Assembly: GCF_001741865.1 (NCBI RefSeq)
Contig: NZ_CP017147.1
Span: 1,205,001-1,269,000, forward strand
Length of the DNA: 64,000 bases
From: Bosea vaviloviae
GTDB taxonomy: Bacteria; Pseudomonadota; Alphaproteobacteria; Rhizobiales; Beijerinckiaceae
Direction: 5' to 3'
Below are positions 1-7,875 of this stretch, one piece after another. Made by a program: the position numbers and the translations under genes. Below the pieces are notes generated by a model. That model saw only the letters and a list, made by a program, of their open reading frames with translations. It searched no databases and was not told the origin of the DNA. The number at the start of each line of letters is the position of its first letter. Positions within the stretch are counted from its first letter, which is position 1.

Positions 1-225
1 CATCTTCGACGCCATCTGCATGGCGCGCGAGGTCAGGCCGATCTTGTGGCCCACCATGCGGGCGCCATTGGCGATTCGCGCCTGCGCCCAGAGACCCTGG
101 ATGCGGTAGGCATCCTCGATCTCGATGCCGGGATAGGTCTTGCTGAGCTGGGGAATCGCCTGGCGCGTGCGCTCCGCCTGGAGCAATGCGTCGGCGCCCT
201 GTTGGCGCTCGCCTTCGGTCAGCAT
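1..225 (-). CDS. hpaH: 2-oxohept-3-ene-1,7-dioate hydratase (HpaH/HpcG family), partial
   Basis: The N-terminal 75 residues of a fumarylacetoacetase-fold hydratase are visible; the rest lies beyond the window edge. After an amphipathic helix, the segment YPGIEIEDAYRIQG and then GHKIGLTSRAMQMAS match the family hallmark of 2-oxohept-3-ene-1,7-dioate and 2-oxopent-4-enoate hydratases. These add water to the dienoate made after aromatic ring cleavage. The start at 225 has an AGGAG ribosome site directly upstream. It lies 64 bp behind the ring-cleavage dioxygenase on the same strand, so the two are probably one aromatic catabolic operon. The exact substrate cannot be fixed from the fragment. Confidence 0.8.
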   Translation of the reverse strand, partial: MLTEGERQQGADALLQAERTRQAIPQLSKTYPGIEIEDAYRIQGLWAQARIANGARMVGHKIGLTSRAMQMASKM

Positions 226-259
226 GATGGTCTCCTGCGCGCATGATGGTCGCCTGCGC
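222..259. repeat. 19-bp tandem duplication over the hpaH start
   Basis: Two adjacent 19-bp units, 222-240 and 241-259, differ at one base. Each carries a purine-rich box and an ATG on the minus strand. The inner copy (AGGAG) provides the hpaH start; the outer copy has the weaker AGGCG and an ATG out of frame with hpaH. Confidence 0.85.
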
Positions 260-289
260 GGCGGCTTGCGGAATGAAGCGGTGGATCCG

Positions 290-1183
290 CTACTTGATCG
301 GCGGGCGCGGCAGCACGGTTTCGCCGGGCTCCATCACATAGGTGTAGTCCAGCGCGTACCAGGGCGTGGCGATGCCGGCATCGGATGGGTGCGGCTCGTC
401 ATGGCGGACATAATCGCCGAGCAGGGCCCTGGTGACGCCGAACTGGACGTCGCTGTCGATATGCGGATCCTTGGGGTCGTAGACCTGCGAGATCAGGACC
501 TTGAAGCCCGGCTTGACGACCAGCGCATGCAGATGCGCCGGGCGGTAGGGATGCCGGTCCTGCGCCGCCAGCAGCCGGCCGACGACGCCGTCGGTCGGGA
601 TCGGGTAACCGACCATCTTCACCGTGCTGAACCAGAAGCGGCCATCCGCATCGGTGGTGAATTTGCCGCGCAGGTTCATCTCGGCCTGTTCGGGATCCTG
701 ATTCTCGTAAAGCCCGACCGGCGAGGCGTGCCAGACATCGACCTCGGCGCCAGCGATGGGCGCGCCGGCCTGGTCGACGACGCGGGCCGTCACCAGCAGC
801 GGATCGCCTGGCGTATCGGAGCGGATGATCGTGCCGCCATTCGCGACATGCGGCGCGTTCAATCGCCAGAACGGGCCGAGCAGCGATTGCGAGGTTTCGG
901 TGTTGCCGCCATCGCCATTGTTGAGCAGGCAGACCAGGGAGGAGACGCCGAGCGAGCCGGCCATCAGCACCATCTCGTTATGGCTGTCGCTGGTGAGCTT
1001 GCCGATCTCGTTCAGGAGCGCGGTCGCTTCGCGAAACTCGATTTCGGTCAGGCGCACATCGCGGATGAAGGCATGGAGATGGGTCACGAGCGAGGCCAGG
1101 ATTTCGCGCTGACGCGGGTTTTTCGTGCGCGCCATCACGGCCAGCGCATCGCGCGTCACATCGTGATGAGTCTCGATGATCAT
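290..1183 (-). CDS. intradiol ring-cleavage dioxygenase (catechol or hydroxyquinol 1,2-dioxygenase type)
   Basis: A 297-residue non-haem Fe(III) dioxygenase that splits an aromatic diol between its two hydroxyls. An N-terminal helical dimerisation domain (about 1-105) is followed by the beta-sandwich catalytic domain. The four iron ligands can be placed by their spacing: Tyr159 (GLYENQ), Tyr193 (VGYPIP), His217 and His219 (RPAHLHALV). The motif LLGPFW is usual in the catechol/hydroxyquinol branch rather than in protocatechuate 3,4-dioxygenase. The start at 1183 has AAGGAGG nine bases upstream; a longer reading frame to 1279 lacks a site. It heads an operon with hpaH and is divergent from a GntR regulator. 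Hydroxyquinol is the more likely substrate, but this is inference. Confidence 0.85.
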   Translation of the reverse strand: MIIETHHDVTRDALAVMARTKNPRQREILASLVTHLHAFIRDVRLTEIEFREATALLNEIGKLTSDSHNEMVLMAGSLGVSSLVCLLNNGDGGNTETSQSLLGPFWRLNAPHVANGGTIIRSDTPGDPLLVTARVVDQAGAPIAGAEVDVWHASPVGLYENQDPEQAEMNLRGKFTTDADGRFWFSTVKMVGYPIPTDGVVGRLLAAQDRHPYRPAHLHALVVKPGFKVLISQVYDPKDPHIDSDVQFGVTRALLGDYVRHDEPHPSDAGIATPWYALDYTYVMEPGETVLPRPPIK

Positions 1184-1212
1184 GGCGTCCTCCTTGCGCC
1201 TTTCCATCGAGT

Positions 1213-1224
1213 AAAATCGATTAT
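1213..1224. promoter_or_regulatory. putative GntR operator, copy 1
   Basis: AAAATCGATTAT is centred on AATCGATT and is nearly the same as the perfect palindrome 185 bp away. It lies about 30 bp upstream of the dioxygenase start, where a repressor would overlap that promoter. The site is seen in the sequence; binding by the adjacent regulator is inferred. Confidence 0.5.
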
Positions 1225-1397
1225 CTGTCAACTTGAGAGAGCCCGAGCAGGCGCCGGGGGCTGGGTGCCTGCCGGGCACGCTTCATCAACTTTCGGGGTA
1301 ATGCGCTTATTTCAAACATCATTTTTGACTGCCTTGCCAAATATTGACGATGCGGGTTGGCGCGCCTTGGCTTTTCGGGTCTTGATATTTGACATTG

Positions 1398-1409
1398 ATA
1401 ATCGATTAT
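1398..1409. promoter_or_regulatory. putative GntR operator, copy 2
   Basis: A perfect 12-bp palindrome ATAATCGATTAT lies about 50 bp upstream of the GntR-family gene in the shared divergent intergenic region. The second copy near the dioxygenase suggests one regulator controls both directions. Confidence 0.5.
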
Positions 1410-1458
1410 TCTAGCTATCGGTGATGGTTGAACCGGCATGGCGGAAGGAGGTGGCAGC

Positions 1459-2247
1459 ATGAGTTTTGTCGCCGATGAGCCGGCCGATGCATTGGCGTCG
1501 AAGGTTGGATTTGCCAGAGGTGGGAGTCCCGTTTCCGAGGAACCCGCATCCATGCCCAGCTCACCGACCCATGGTTCGAGCGACAGCAAGAACACCAAGG
1601 CCTCGCGTCTGGTCGATCGGCTGCGCGAGGCGATTTTGTCGGGCGAGCTGCGCCCCGGAACCAAGATCAATCTCGACGCGGTCAGGCGCGAACTCGATGT
1701 CTCGCTGAGCCCGCTGCGCGAGGCGCTGGCCCGCCTGATCGCGGTCGGCCTCGTCGAACTGCACGACAACAAGGGCTATTCGGTCGCGCCGGTTTCGCTG
1801 AGCAATCTCGCGGAAATCACCCGGCTGCGGGTCGAATTCGAGAGCCTCGCACTCTCCTCGGCCATCGCCAATGGCGATCTGAGCTGGGAGAGCGACGTCA
1901 TGCGTGCGCTCCATCGCCTCAACCGCACCGAGCGGGTTGCTGGTGACCCGGCGACGCTGGAAGCCTGGGAACACGCCCATCGCGACTTCCATATGACGCT
2001 GATCGGAGGCTGCGGTTTGCCGCTGCTGCTGAATTTCTGCGCCATGCTGCACAATCTGAACGATCGCTATCGCCGGATTTTTCTGGTGGCGCAGGGTGGC
2101 GATCGCAATGTCGCCGCCGAGCACAGCGAGATCGCGCAGGGCGCGGTGGCGCGCGATGGGACTTACGCCTGCGAGAAGCTGCGCGAGCATATCCTGCGCA
2201 CCGGCACCAATCTGCGCGCCCGCCTGTCCGACCAGCTTCAGCCCTGA
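1459..2247 (+). CDS. GntR family transcriptional regulator (FCD/FadR subfamily)
   Basis: A 262-residue regulator. After a variable N-terminus of about 40 residues, a winged helix-turn-helix is seen (LVDRLREAILSGELRPGTKINLDAVRRE, with SLSPLREALARL as recognition helix). A helical FCD effector domain follows, with the usual Asp/His-rich pattern (RDFHMTLIGGC and later His residues). FadR/FCD regulators typically bind carboxylic acid or aromatic intermediates. I chose the ATG at 1459, which has GGAGG at a good distance, over the in-frame ATG at 1438. It is divergent from the ring-cleavage dioxygenase, with two related palindromes between them, so it probably controls that operon and itself. Confidence 0.85.
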   Translation: MSFVADEPADALASKVGFARGGSPVSEEPASMPSSPTHGSSDSKNTKASRLVDRLREAILSGELRPGTKINLDAVRRELDVSLSPLREALARLIAVGLVELHDNKGYSVAPVSLSNLAEITRLRVEFESLALSSAIANGDLSWESDVMRALHRLNRTERVAGDPATLEAWEHAHRDFHMTLIGGCGLPLLLNFCAMLHNLNDRYRRIFLVAQGGDRNVAAEHSEIAQGAVARDGTYACEKLREHILRTGTNLRARLSDQLQP

Positions 2248-2267
2248 GCCGAGGGAGCGCGATCCCG

Positions 2268-3101
2268 ATGCAGCCGTCATCCGCCTCGCTGCCACCGCTC
2301 GGGATCGCGCATTTCACCACGATCGATGTCGCACCGCTCGACTTCGTCGCCCTTGCCGCGAAGATCGGCTACGCCACGGTGGGCTTGCGGCTCCACCCGG
2401 CTTTCCCGGGCGCGCCGTTCTACGAGATCCGGCCGGGCAGCGCGCTGATGGCGTCGATGCGGGCTTTGCTCGCGAATACGGGCCTGCGCGTCCACGATAT
2501 CGAATTCGTCGTCATCGACGGCAGCTTCTCGCCGGTCAGCCTGGCGCCGATTCTCGAAAGCGCGGCCGAACTCGGAGCGCAGCGGCTGAGCGTCTGCGGT
2601 GACGATCCCGAGCTTGGCCGGCTTGTCGCCAACTTCGCCGGGCTTTGCGACCTGGCGGCCGGCTTCGGCCTGGGCGTCGATCTCGAAAACATGCCCTGGC
2701 GGCAGGTGGCGACCATACAGGATGCGGCGCGTGTCGTGCTGGAGGCAGAACGCACCAATGGCGGCGTGCTCGTCGATGCACTGCATCTCGCGCGCGGCGG
2801 CGGAAGCCCGGCGGATCTGCGGGAGATGCCGCGACATCTCATCAGGAGCGCCCAGCTTTGCGATGCAGGAGCCGGGCGGCCCGTATCGATCGAGGCGATC
2901 ATCCAGGAAGCGCGCGGCGGGCGGTTATTGCCGGGGCAAGGCGTCCTGCCATTGCAGGATCTGCTGGCCGAGCTCCCGGCCGATGTGACGCTTTCGGTCG
3001 AGGTGCCCAATCATGGCGCCCCGGCGCTGGAGCATGCGCAAGCCGTCTTCGATGCCGCGATGGCGGTGATCGCGGCCCGCGATCTGGCTGGATCGGCCTG
3101 A
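2268..3101 (+). CDS. TIM-barrel sugar phosphate isomerase/epimerase family protein (possible dehydroshikimate dehydratase-like)
   Basis: A 277-residue xylose-isomerase-like (AP endonuclease 2) barrel. Likely metal ligands are Glu140 (GVDLENMPW), Asp170 and His173 (LVDALHLARGG), Gln196 (RSAQLCD) and Glu245 (LSVEVPNHG). The E-D-Q-E order is shared by many isomerases and also by AsbF/QuiC-type 3-dehydroshikimate dehydratases. It begins 20 bp after the GntR gene, so it is likely co-transcribed. The presence of aroQ and an aroE-like gene within 7 kb, and of a protocatechuate pathway later in the window, makes a dehydroshikimate dehydratase role attractive. Sequence alone does not separate this from a sugar isomerase. 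Confidence 0.7.
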   Translation: MQPSSASLPPLGIAHFTTIDVAPLDFVALAAKIGYATVGLRLHPAFPGAPFYEIRPGSALMASMRALLANTGLRVHDIEFVVIDGSFSPVSLAPILESAAELGAQRLSVCGDDPELGRLVANFAGLCDLAAGFGLGVDLENMPWRQVATIQDAARVVLEAERTNGGVLVDALHLARGGGSPADLREMPRHLIRSAQLCDAGAGRPVSIEAIIQEARGGRLLPGQGVLPLQDLLAELPADVTLSVEVPNHGAPALEHAQAVFDAAMAVIAARDLAGSA

Positions 3102-3132
3102 GGCGATGACACAGGCACCCAATCATTGCCCG

Positions 3133-3804
3133 TCAGCGGCAGACCATCCTCAGCACGGTTTCAATGGCGCTTCGGCGGCGGCGCTCGCGCGCCTCGGGGG
3201 CCGCCATGTCATGGCCGAAGACCTGACGGATGCTGGCCTGGTTGGAGACATTGTAGAAGCTCAGCGCGCTGATCGTCAGGTGGATGTCGATCGGGTCGAG
3301 CCCCTCCCGGAACAGGCCATCCGCCAGCCCGCGCTCATAGACCTCGCGGATCATGTCGATCGCCGAGAGGTTCAGCACGCTGATCTTGGTGGAGCTCGCG
3401 AGATGGCGGCCGTGATGGATGTTCTCGACCATGACGAGGCGGACGAAATCCGGATTGTCGGCGTGATAATCGAAGGTGAAGCCCGTCAGTGTGGCGATCG
3501 CCTCGCGCGGCGGCAGGGCGGCGAGATCCAGGCTGCGCTCGAAGGTGCGGATGCGGGCATAGGCCTCCTCCAGCACGGCCCGGTAGAGCCCCTCCTTGTC
3601 GCCGAAATAATAATAGATCATCCGCTTGCTGTTGGAGGTCTTGGCCGCGATCTCGTCGACGCGGGCGCCGCTGAGGCCGTTCTCCACGAATTCGGCGCGC
3701 GCCACCGCGAGGATGTCGCGGCGCACGCCTTCGGGATCCTGCGTCCAGCTCGCCGATTTGCGGCGCTTCGCCGGCAGGGGCGGGGCGGTCACCATCCGAT
3801 TCAT
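3133..3804 (-). CDS. TetR family transcriptional regulator
   Basis: About 223 residues. The N-terminal helix-turn-helix is clear: GVRRDILAVARAEFVENGLSG, then VDEIAAKTSNSKRMIYYYFGDKEGLY, the standard TetR YYF signature. The C-terminal ligand domain resembles TetR_C_6/RutR-type regulators (LVMVENIHHGRHL). The reading frame is open to 3879, but the ATG at 3804 (or 3795) removes a long non-homologous leader. It converges on the TIM-barrel gene and is divergent from the amino acid ABC transporter, which it may control. Confidence 0.8.
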   Translation of the reverse strand: MNRMVTAPPLPAKRRKSASWTQDPEGVRRDILAVARAEFVENGLSGARVDEIAAKTSNSKRMIYYYFGDKEGLYRAVLEEAYARIRTFERSLDLAALPPREAIATLTGFTFDYHADNPDFVRLVMVENIHHGRHLASSTKISVLNLSAIDMIREVYERGLADGLFREGLDPIDIHLTISALSFYNVSNQASIRQVFGHDMAAPEARERRRRSAIETVLRMVCR

Positions 3805-3871
3805 CTCGCTACGTTCCAAACCGGTCGCGACCCTAGCGCGCCTGGCGCTGCTGTAAATGGACCAGACCGTT

Positions 3872-3913
3872 AATTTCACTTGACCAATTGAACTATCTAG
3901 TACAATTGAAATT
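3872..3913. promoter_or_regulatory. divergent promoter/operator region between TetR gene and ABC transporter
   Basis: The arms AATTTCA (3872-3878) and TGAAATT (3907-3913) form an inverted repeat around an AT-rich centre. Inside it, TTGACC (3880-3885) and TACAAT (3901-3906) could be a plus-strand promoter, but the spacing of 15 bp is short. A TetR operator here is plausible and unproven. Confidence 0.35.
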
Positions 3914-4053
3914 CACGGATCTATCGCAGGCATGGCGCGCGATGCGCCGAGCGCGGCGATACCGGCTAAGGCGCCCGCTCAGAGGCGCCGAAAATGACGA
4001 TATAGTGCTCGGACCGACCCGTTCAGAAGGTTGGCCGCTCCAGGGAAAACGCC

Positions 4054-4722
4054 GTGAACTACACGCTCGACTTCTTGCCCGTCATCGACGGGCTGCCCAG
4101 CCTGCTGGCGGCCTGTCTCGGCACGCTCGGATTGGCTCTGGGCGGCATGATCCTCGCGATCATCATCGGGATCGGCGGCGTGGTGCTGCGCGATTCCGGC
4201 ATCAGGCAGGTGCGCTGGCTCGTCATCGCCTTCGTCGAGCTGATCCGCAACACCCCCTTTCTTGTCCAGATCTATTTCATCTATTTCGCCTTGCCGCTCG
4301 CCGGCATCCGGCTCGATCCGACGCCGACGGCGATCATCGCGCTCGGCATCAATGGCGGCGCCTATGCGATCGAGATCATCCGCGGCGGCGTGCAATCGAT
4401 CGGCAAGGGGCAGATCGAGGCCGGTCTCGCGCTCGGCCTGCACAAGACCCAGGTCTTCCGCCTCATCGTGCTGAAGCCGGCGCTGCGTGCGATCTACCCC
4501 TCGCTCACCAGCCAGTTCATCCTGCTGACCCTGACCACGAGCGTAGCCTCGGCGATCGCGGCCTATGAACTGACCTCGGTCGCCCAGAGGATCGAATCCG
4601 ACAGCTTCCGCAGCTTCGAGGTCTATGGCGCGGTGACGCTGTTCTACCTCGTCATGTCCTGGCTGCTGATGCGGATCTTCGGGCTGATCCAGTCGCGCTA
4701 TCTCAGCTATCCGGTCAAGTGA
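4054..4722 (+). CDS. polar amino acid ABC transporter, permease 1 (HisM/GlnP family)
   Basis: A 222-residue inner-membrane permease. Hydrophobic spans cover about 15-40, 52-85, 95-110, 150-170 and 190-210. The cytoplasmic EAA loop that contacts the ATPase is EIIRGGVQSIGKGQIEAGLALGLHKTQVFRLIVLKPA, and ELIRNTPFLVQIYF is the family signature for amino acid importers. The start is a GTG at 4054 with a weak AGGGAAA box. It is the first gene of a four-gene importer operon (two permeases, binding protein, ATPase). Confidence 0.9.
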   Translation: MNYTLDFLPVIDGLPSLLAACLGTLGLALGGMILAIIIGIGGVVLRDSGIRQVRWLVIAFVELIRNTPFLVQIYFIYFALPLAGIRLDPTPTAIIALGINGGAYAIEIIRGGVQSIGKGQIEAGLALGLHKTQVFRLIVLKPALRAIYPSLTSQFILLTLTTSVASAIAAYELTSVAQRIESDSFRSFEVYGAVTLFYLVMSWLLMRIFGLIQSRYLSYPVK

Positions 4723-4733
4723 GGGAGGGCGTG

Positions 4734-5375
4734 ATGGGTCTCAACGAATTCCTCTTCCTCCTCGCCGGCCTGAAATGGACGCTGGCCCTGTCGGCCATCG
4801 GCTTCGTCGGCGGAGGCGTTGCCGGCCTCATCGTCGCGCTGGCGCGGACCTCGGGCATCGCCCCGCTGGAGCGCGTCGCAGCGGGCTACATCGGCCTGTT
4901 CCAGGGCACGCCGCTGCTGATGCAGCTTTTCGTGGTCTATTACGGGCTGGCACTTGTCGGGCTGAAGCTCGACGCCTGGGTCGCGGTCGCGATCGGCTTC
5001 ACGCTGCATGCCAGCGCCTATCTCGGCGAGATCTGGCGCGGCTCGATCGAGGCCGTGCCGCGCGGCCAGACCGAGGCCGCCAAGGCGCTGAGCCTGAATT
5101 ACGTCTCGCGGATGAAGGACGTCATCCTGCCCCAGGCGATCCGCATTTCGCTGCCGGCGACGATCGGCTTCCTGGTGCAATTGATCAAGGGCACCTCGCT
5201 GGCAGCCATCGTCGGCTTCACCGAGCTGGCGCGCGCCGGCAGCATCGTCTCGAACCAGATTTTCCAGCCCCTGCTCGTCTTCGGCGTCGTCGGCGCCCTC
5301 TACTTCGCCATGTGCTGGCCACTGTCGCTCTACGGCGCCTGGCTCGAACGCCGCCTCGCCACGGCGACGCGGTGA
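4734..5375 (+). CDS. polar amino acid ABC transporter, permease 2
   Basis: A 213-residue partner permease of the same HisQ/HisM family. The signature GYIGLFQGTPLLMQLFVVYYGLALVG and the EAA loop EIWRGSIEAVPRGQTEAAKALSLNY are both present. I chose the ATG at 4734, which follows GAGGGAGG, over an in-frame GTG at 4719 that overlaps the preceding stop. The two permeases would form a heterodimeric membrane channel served by the ATPase at 6328. Confidence 0.9.
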   Translation: MGLNEFLFLLAGLKWTLALSAIGFVGGGVAGLIVALARTSGIAPLERVAAGYIGLFQGTPLLMQLFVVYYGLALVGLKLDAWVAVAIGFTLHASAYLGEIWRGSIEAVPRGQTEAAKALSLNYVSRMKDVILPQAIRISLPATIGFLVQLIKGTSLAAIVGFTELARAGSIVSNQIFQPLLVFGVVGALYFAMCWPLSLYGAWLERRLATATR

Positions 5376-5454
5376 GGCGGCCGGCACAACGCTCTGCCAA
5401 TGCCTGACTCAACATGCCTGCCCCAACAAGAAGCCAACCCAGGGAGTAAAGACC

Positions 5455-6297
5455 ATGACTGATCTGACCCGCGCGACGCTGAACCGCCGTCACCTGCTGC
5501 TCGGCGCTTCGGTTGCCGTTGCCGCGCCCGCCCTGCTGACCCGGCCCGCGCTGGCGATCACGCCGGCCGAGATCAAGAGCAAGGGCAAGCTCGTCATTGG
5601 CATCCAGGGCGATAATCCGCCCTTCGGCTTCGTCAACACCAGCGGCAAGCAGGAAGGTTTTGACGCCGATGTCGGCGAGCTCTTCGCCAAGGAGCTCGGC
5701 GTCGCCGTCGAATTCGTGCCGCTTGCCGTGGCCAACCGCATTCCCGCGCTGACCGCCGGCCGCGTCGACATCCTGTTCGCGACCATGGCGATGCTGCCGG
5801 AGCGCGCCAAGGCGGTGCAGTTCTCCAAGCCCTATGTCGCGAACTACATCACGCTGGTCGCGCCGAAGGCGACCGTGGTGAAGACCAATGCCGACATGGG
5901 CAAGCTCGTCATCGGCGTGCCGCGCGCCAGCGTCCAGGACGCGCAGATCACCAAGAATGCTCCCGAAGGCACCACGATCCGCCGCTTCGACGACGATGCT
6001 GCGACCATCCAGTCGCTGCTTTCGGGCCAGGTCCAGGCCGTGGGCGGCAACATGTTCTATGTCCAGCGCCTCAATGCGCAGAAGCCCGATGGTTTCGAAG
6101 ACAAGCTCGAATTCACGCGGCTCTACAACGGTGCCTGCACGCGGCTCGGCGAGAAGGAGATCAACGCGGCGGCGAACGCCTTCATCGACAAGATCGTGGG
6201 CAATGGCGAGCTCGCGAAGATCTACGCGAAATGGATGAAGGTGCCGCTGCCGAACTTCCCCGCCAGCCTCGAAGGCGTCTCCTTCGTCGTCAGCTGA
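5455..6297 (+). CDS. amino acid ABC transporter substrate-binding protein (SBP_bac_3)
   Basis: A 280-residue periplasmic binding protein. The N-terminus has RRHLLLGASVAVAAPALL, a twin-arginine-like signal peptide, with likely cleavage after ALA near residue 34. The mature part has the family 3 pattern GKLVIGIQGDNPPFGFVN, GFDADVGELFAKELG and VDILFATMAMLPERAKAVQFSKPY. It would bind the cargo and deliver it to the permeases at 4054 and 4734. The ligand is unknown; the neighbouring aromatic and shikimate genes make an aromatic or cyclic carboxylate possible. Confidence 0.88.
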   Translation: MTDLTRATLNRRHLLLGASVAVAAPALLTRPALAITPAEIKSKGKLVIGIQGDNPPFGFVNTSGKQEGFDADVGELFAKELGVAVEFVPLAVANRIPALTAGRVDILFATMAMLPERAKAVQFSKPYVANYITLVAPKATVVKTNADMGKLVIGVPRASVQDAQITKNAPEGTTIRRFDDDAATIQSLLSGQVQAVGGNMFYVQRLNAQKPDGFEDKLEFTRLYNGACTRLGEKEINAAANAFIDKIVGNGELAKIYAKWMKVPLPNFPASLEGVSFVVS

Positions 6298-6327
6298 CGC
6301 CCCCTCCAGCAGCCGGAGCCCTCAGTC

Positions 6328-7104
6328 ATGACCAGCCATGCCACGACCGCGCCCGCCACCACGGACACGCCCATGATCGTGATGGAGAGCGTCGAGAAAT
6401 GGTATGGCGGGTTCAAGGCCCTGACCGGCATCAATCTCTCGGTCCGCGCAGGCGAGAAGATCGTTCTGTGCGGGCCGTCGGGCTCGGGTAAATCGACCCT
6501 GATCCGCTGCATCAACCATCTCGAAGCCTATGAGAAGGGCGCCATCCGCGTCGGCGGCATCGCGCTCGGCGATGATTCCAGCACGATCGATGCCGTCCGG
6601 CGCGAGGTCGGCATGGTCTTCCAGAACTTCAACCTGTTTCCGCATCTGACCGTGATGCAGAACTGCACGCTCGCCCCGATGCGCACGCTGCGCCAGAGCC
6701 GGAAGGAAGCCGAAGCCACGGCGCGCCGCCTGCTCGACCGGGTCAAGATCCTCGAGCAGGCCGACAAATACCCGGCCCAGCTGTCCGGGGGCCAGCAGCA
6801 GCGCGTCGCGATCGCACGCGCGCTCTGCATGGGGCCCAAGGTGATGCTCTTCGACGAACCGACCTCGGCGCTCGATCCCGAGATGGTCAAGGAGGTGCTC
6901 GACACCATGGTCGCGCTCGCCGAGGAGGGCATGACCATGATCTGCGTCACCCATGAGATGGGTTTCGCTCGACAGGTCGCCGACCGCGTCATCTTCATGG
7001 CTTCAGGCGAGATCGTCGAGGAGGCCCCGCCCGAAATCTTCTTCAGCAAGCCCAGCCACGTCCGCACCAAGCAGTTTCTCGGCGAGATCCTGCGTGGGCA
7101 TTAG
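6328..7104 (+). CDS. amino acid ABC transporter ATP-binding protein
   Basis: A 258-residue ATPase. Walker A is GPSGSGKS at 49-56, the Q-loop is [13 protein letters not shown] (about 98-110), the signature is LSGGQQQRV (about 152-160), Walker B is [12 protein letters not shown] (about 172-183) and the switch His is in CVTHEMG. These are the hallmarks of GlnQ/HisP-type amino acid importers. It closes the transporter operon. The last codon is followed by TAG, which is also the first three bases of an interspersed repeat element. Confidence 0.93.
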   Translation: MTSHATTAPATTDTPMIVMESVEKWYGGFKALTGINLSVRAGEKIVLCGPSGSGKSTLIRCINHLEAYEKGAIRVGGIALGDDSSTIDAVRREVGMVFQNFNLFPHLTVMQNCTLAPMRTLRQSRKEAEATARRLLDRVKILEQADKYPAQLSGGQQQRVAIARALCMGPKVMLFDEPTSALDPEMVKEVLDTMVALAEEGMTMICVTHEMGFARQVADRVIFMASGEIVEEAPPEIFFSKPSHVRTKQFLGEILRGH

Positions 7105-7168
7105 AGCCTTGCGCGAAAAAGTGGGTACCGGTTTTTCGCATAAGCAATGCTCTCAACGTTTAGAATCT
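7103..7168. repeat. interspersed palindromic repeat, copy A
   Basis: The core at 7113-7139 reads GCGAAAAA, GTGGGTACC, GGTTTTTCGC and forms a hairpin. The flanks TTAGAGC and GCTCT are shared with other copies in the window. The stop codon of the upstream ATPase gene lies in the repeat edge. Confidence 0.85.
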
Positions 7169-7190
7169 TGCGCGCCAGCGACCGGAGCCG

Positions 7191-7643
7191 ATGATGAGCC
7201 GCCTCGTCTATGTCCTGAACGGACCCAACCTCAACCTGCTCGGAAAGCGCCAGCCGCATATCTACGGCCATGTCACATTGGCCGATGTCGAAGCCGAATG
7301 CCGCAAGCTTGCCGGCGAATTGAAGCTCGACCTCCGCTTCCACCAGAGCAACCGCGAATACGAGATCATCGACTGGATTCACGCGGCGCGGGAGGAGGCT
7401 GGCGGCATCGTCATCAATCCGGCGGCCTTCACCCACACCTCGGTGGCGATCCTCGATGCGCTCAACACCTTCGAGGCGCCGGTCGTCGAGGTGCACATCT
7501 CCAATGTTCATAAGCGCGAGGCCTTCCGGCACCATTCCTATGTCTCGCTGCGGGCCGACGGCGTCATCGCCGGCTTCGGCACGCAGGGTTACACGCTCGC
7601 CTTGCGGCGGGTCGCGCGATTGATCGACGAGAAGGCGGCCTGA
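7191..7643 (+). CDS. aroQ: type II 3-dehydroquinate dehydratase
   Basis: A 150-residue enzyme, the usual length of type II dehydroquinases, which form dodecamers and interconvert 3-dehydroquinate and 3-dehydroshikimate. The hallmark [17 protein letters not shown] holds the catalytic Tyr25. [12 protein letters not shown] and [19 protein letters not shown] contain the active-site Asn/His and the substrate-binding segment. It may serve aromatic amino acid synthesis or, given the neighbouring shikimate dehydrogenase-like gene and aromatic catabolic genes, quinate/shikimate degradation. The start is ATG 7191 or the adjacent ATG 7194. Confidence 0.95.
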   Translation: MMSRLVYVLNGPNLNLLGKRQPHIYGHVTLADVEAECRKLAGELKLDLRFHQSNREYEIIDWIHAAREEAGGIVINPAAFTHTSVAILDALNTFEAPVVEVHISNVHKREAFRHHSYVSLRADGVIAGFGTQGYTLALRRVARLIDEKAA

Positions 7644-7691
7644 TCGGCAAGCGCCATGCCGAACATGCCGCGACGGGCGCGAGAGCCGGAT

Positions 7692-7807
7692 GATTTCAGA
7701 TGGGGTCACAAAGTGATCCCATCTGAAATCTGAATCCGTCTCTCATCAAAGAGTTAGAGCAGGATTGATGCGAAAAACCGGTGCCCACTTTTTCGCATCC
7801 TGCTCTA
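7692..7807. repeat. composite interspersed repeat, copy B (two hairpins)
   Basis: The first hairpin pairs 7692-7709 with 7713-7730 (17 of 18 positions). A linker with GAATCCGTCTCTCATCA follows, then a second hairpin at 7755-7807 whose arms begin TAGAGCAGGAT and end ATCCTGCTCTA around the GCGAAAAACC core. The same order of modules recurs, inverted, at 25.7-25.9 kb. Confidence 0.88.
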
Positions 7808-7875
7808 GGGTCGCGATCGACTGAAGCATCTGGCTCTCGCGGCCGGACAACTCAACCTCTTCGAGGAGATGCATC

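Noticed and set aside
3888..4568. A plus-strand frame starting in the TetR/ABC intergenic region
   Set aside because: It overlaps the permease gene in another frame and becomes Arg/Ala rich; the permease frame has clear family motifs.
7692..7730. Hairpin after aroQ as a simple terminator
   Set aside because: It has no T-run and recurs as a module of the composite repeats, so it is listed as a repeat. It could still slow transcription.
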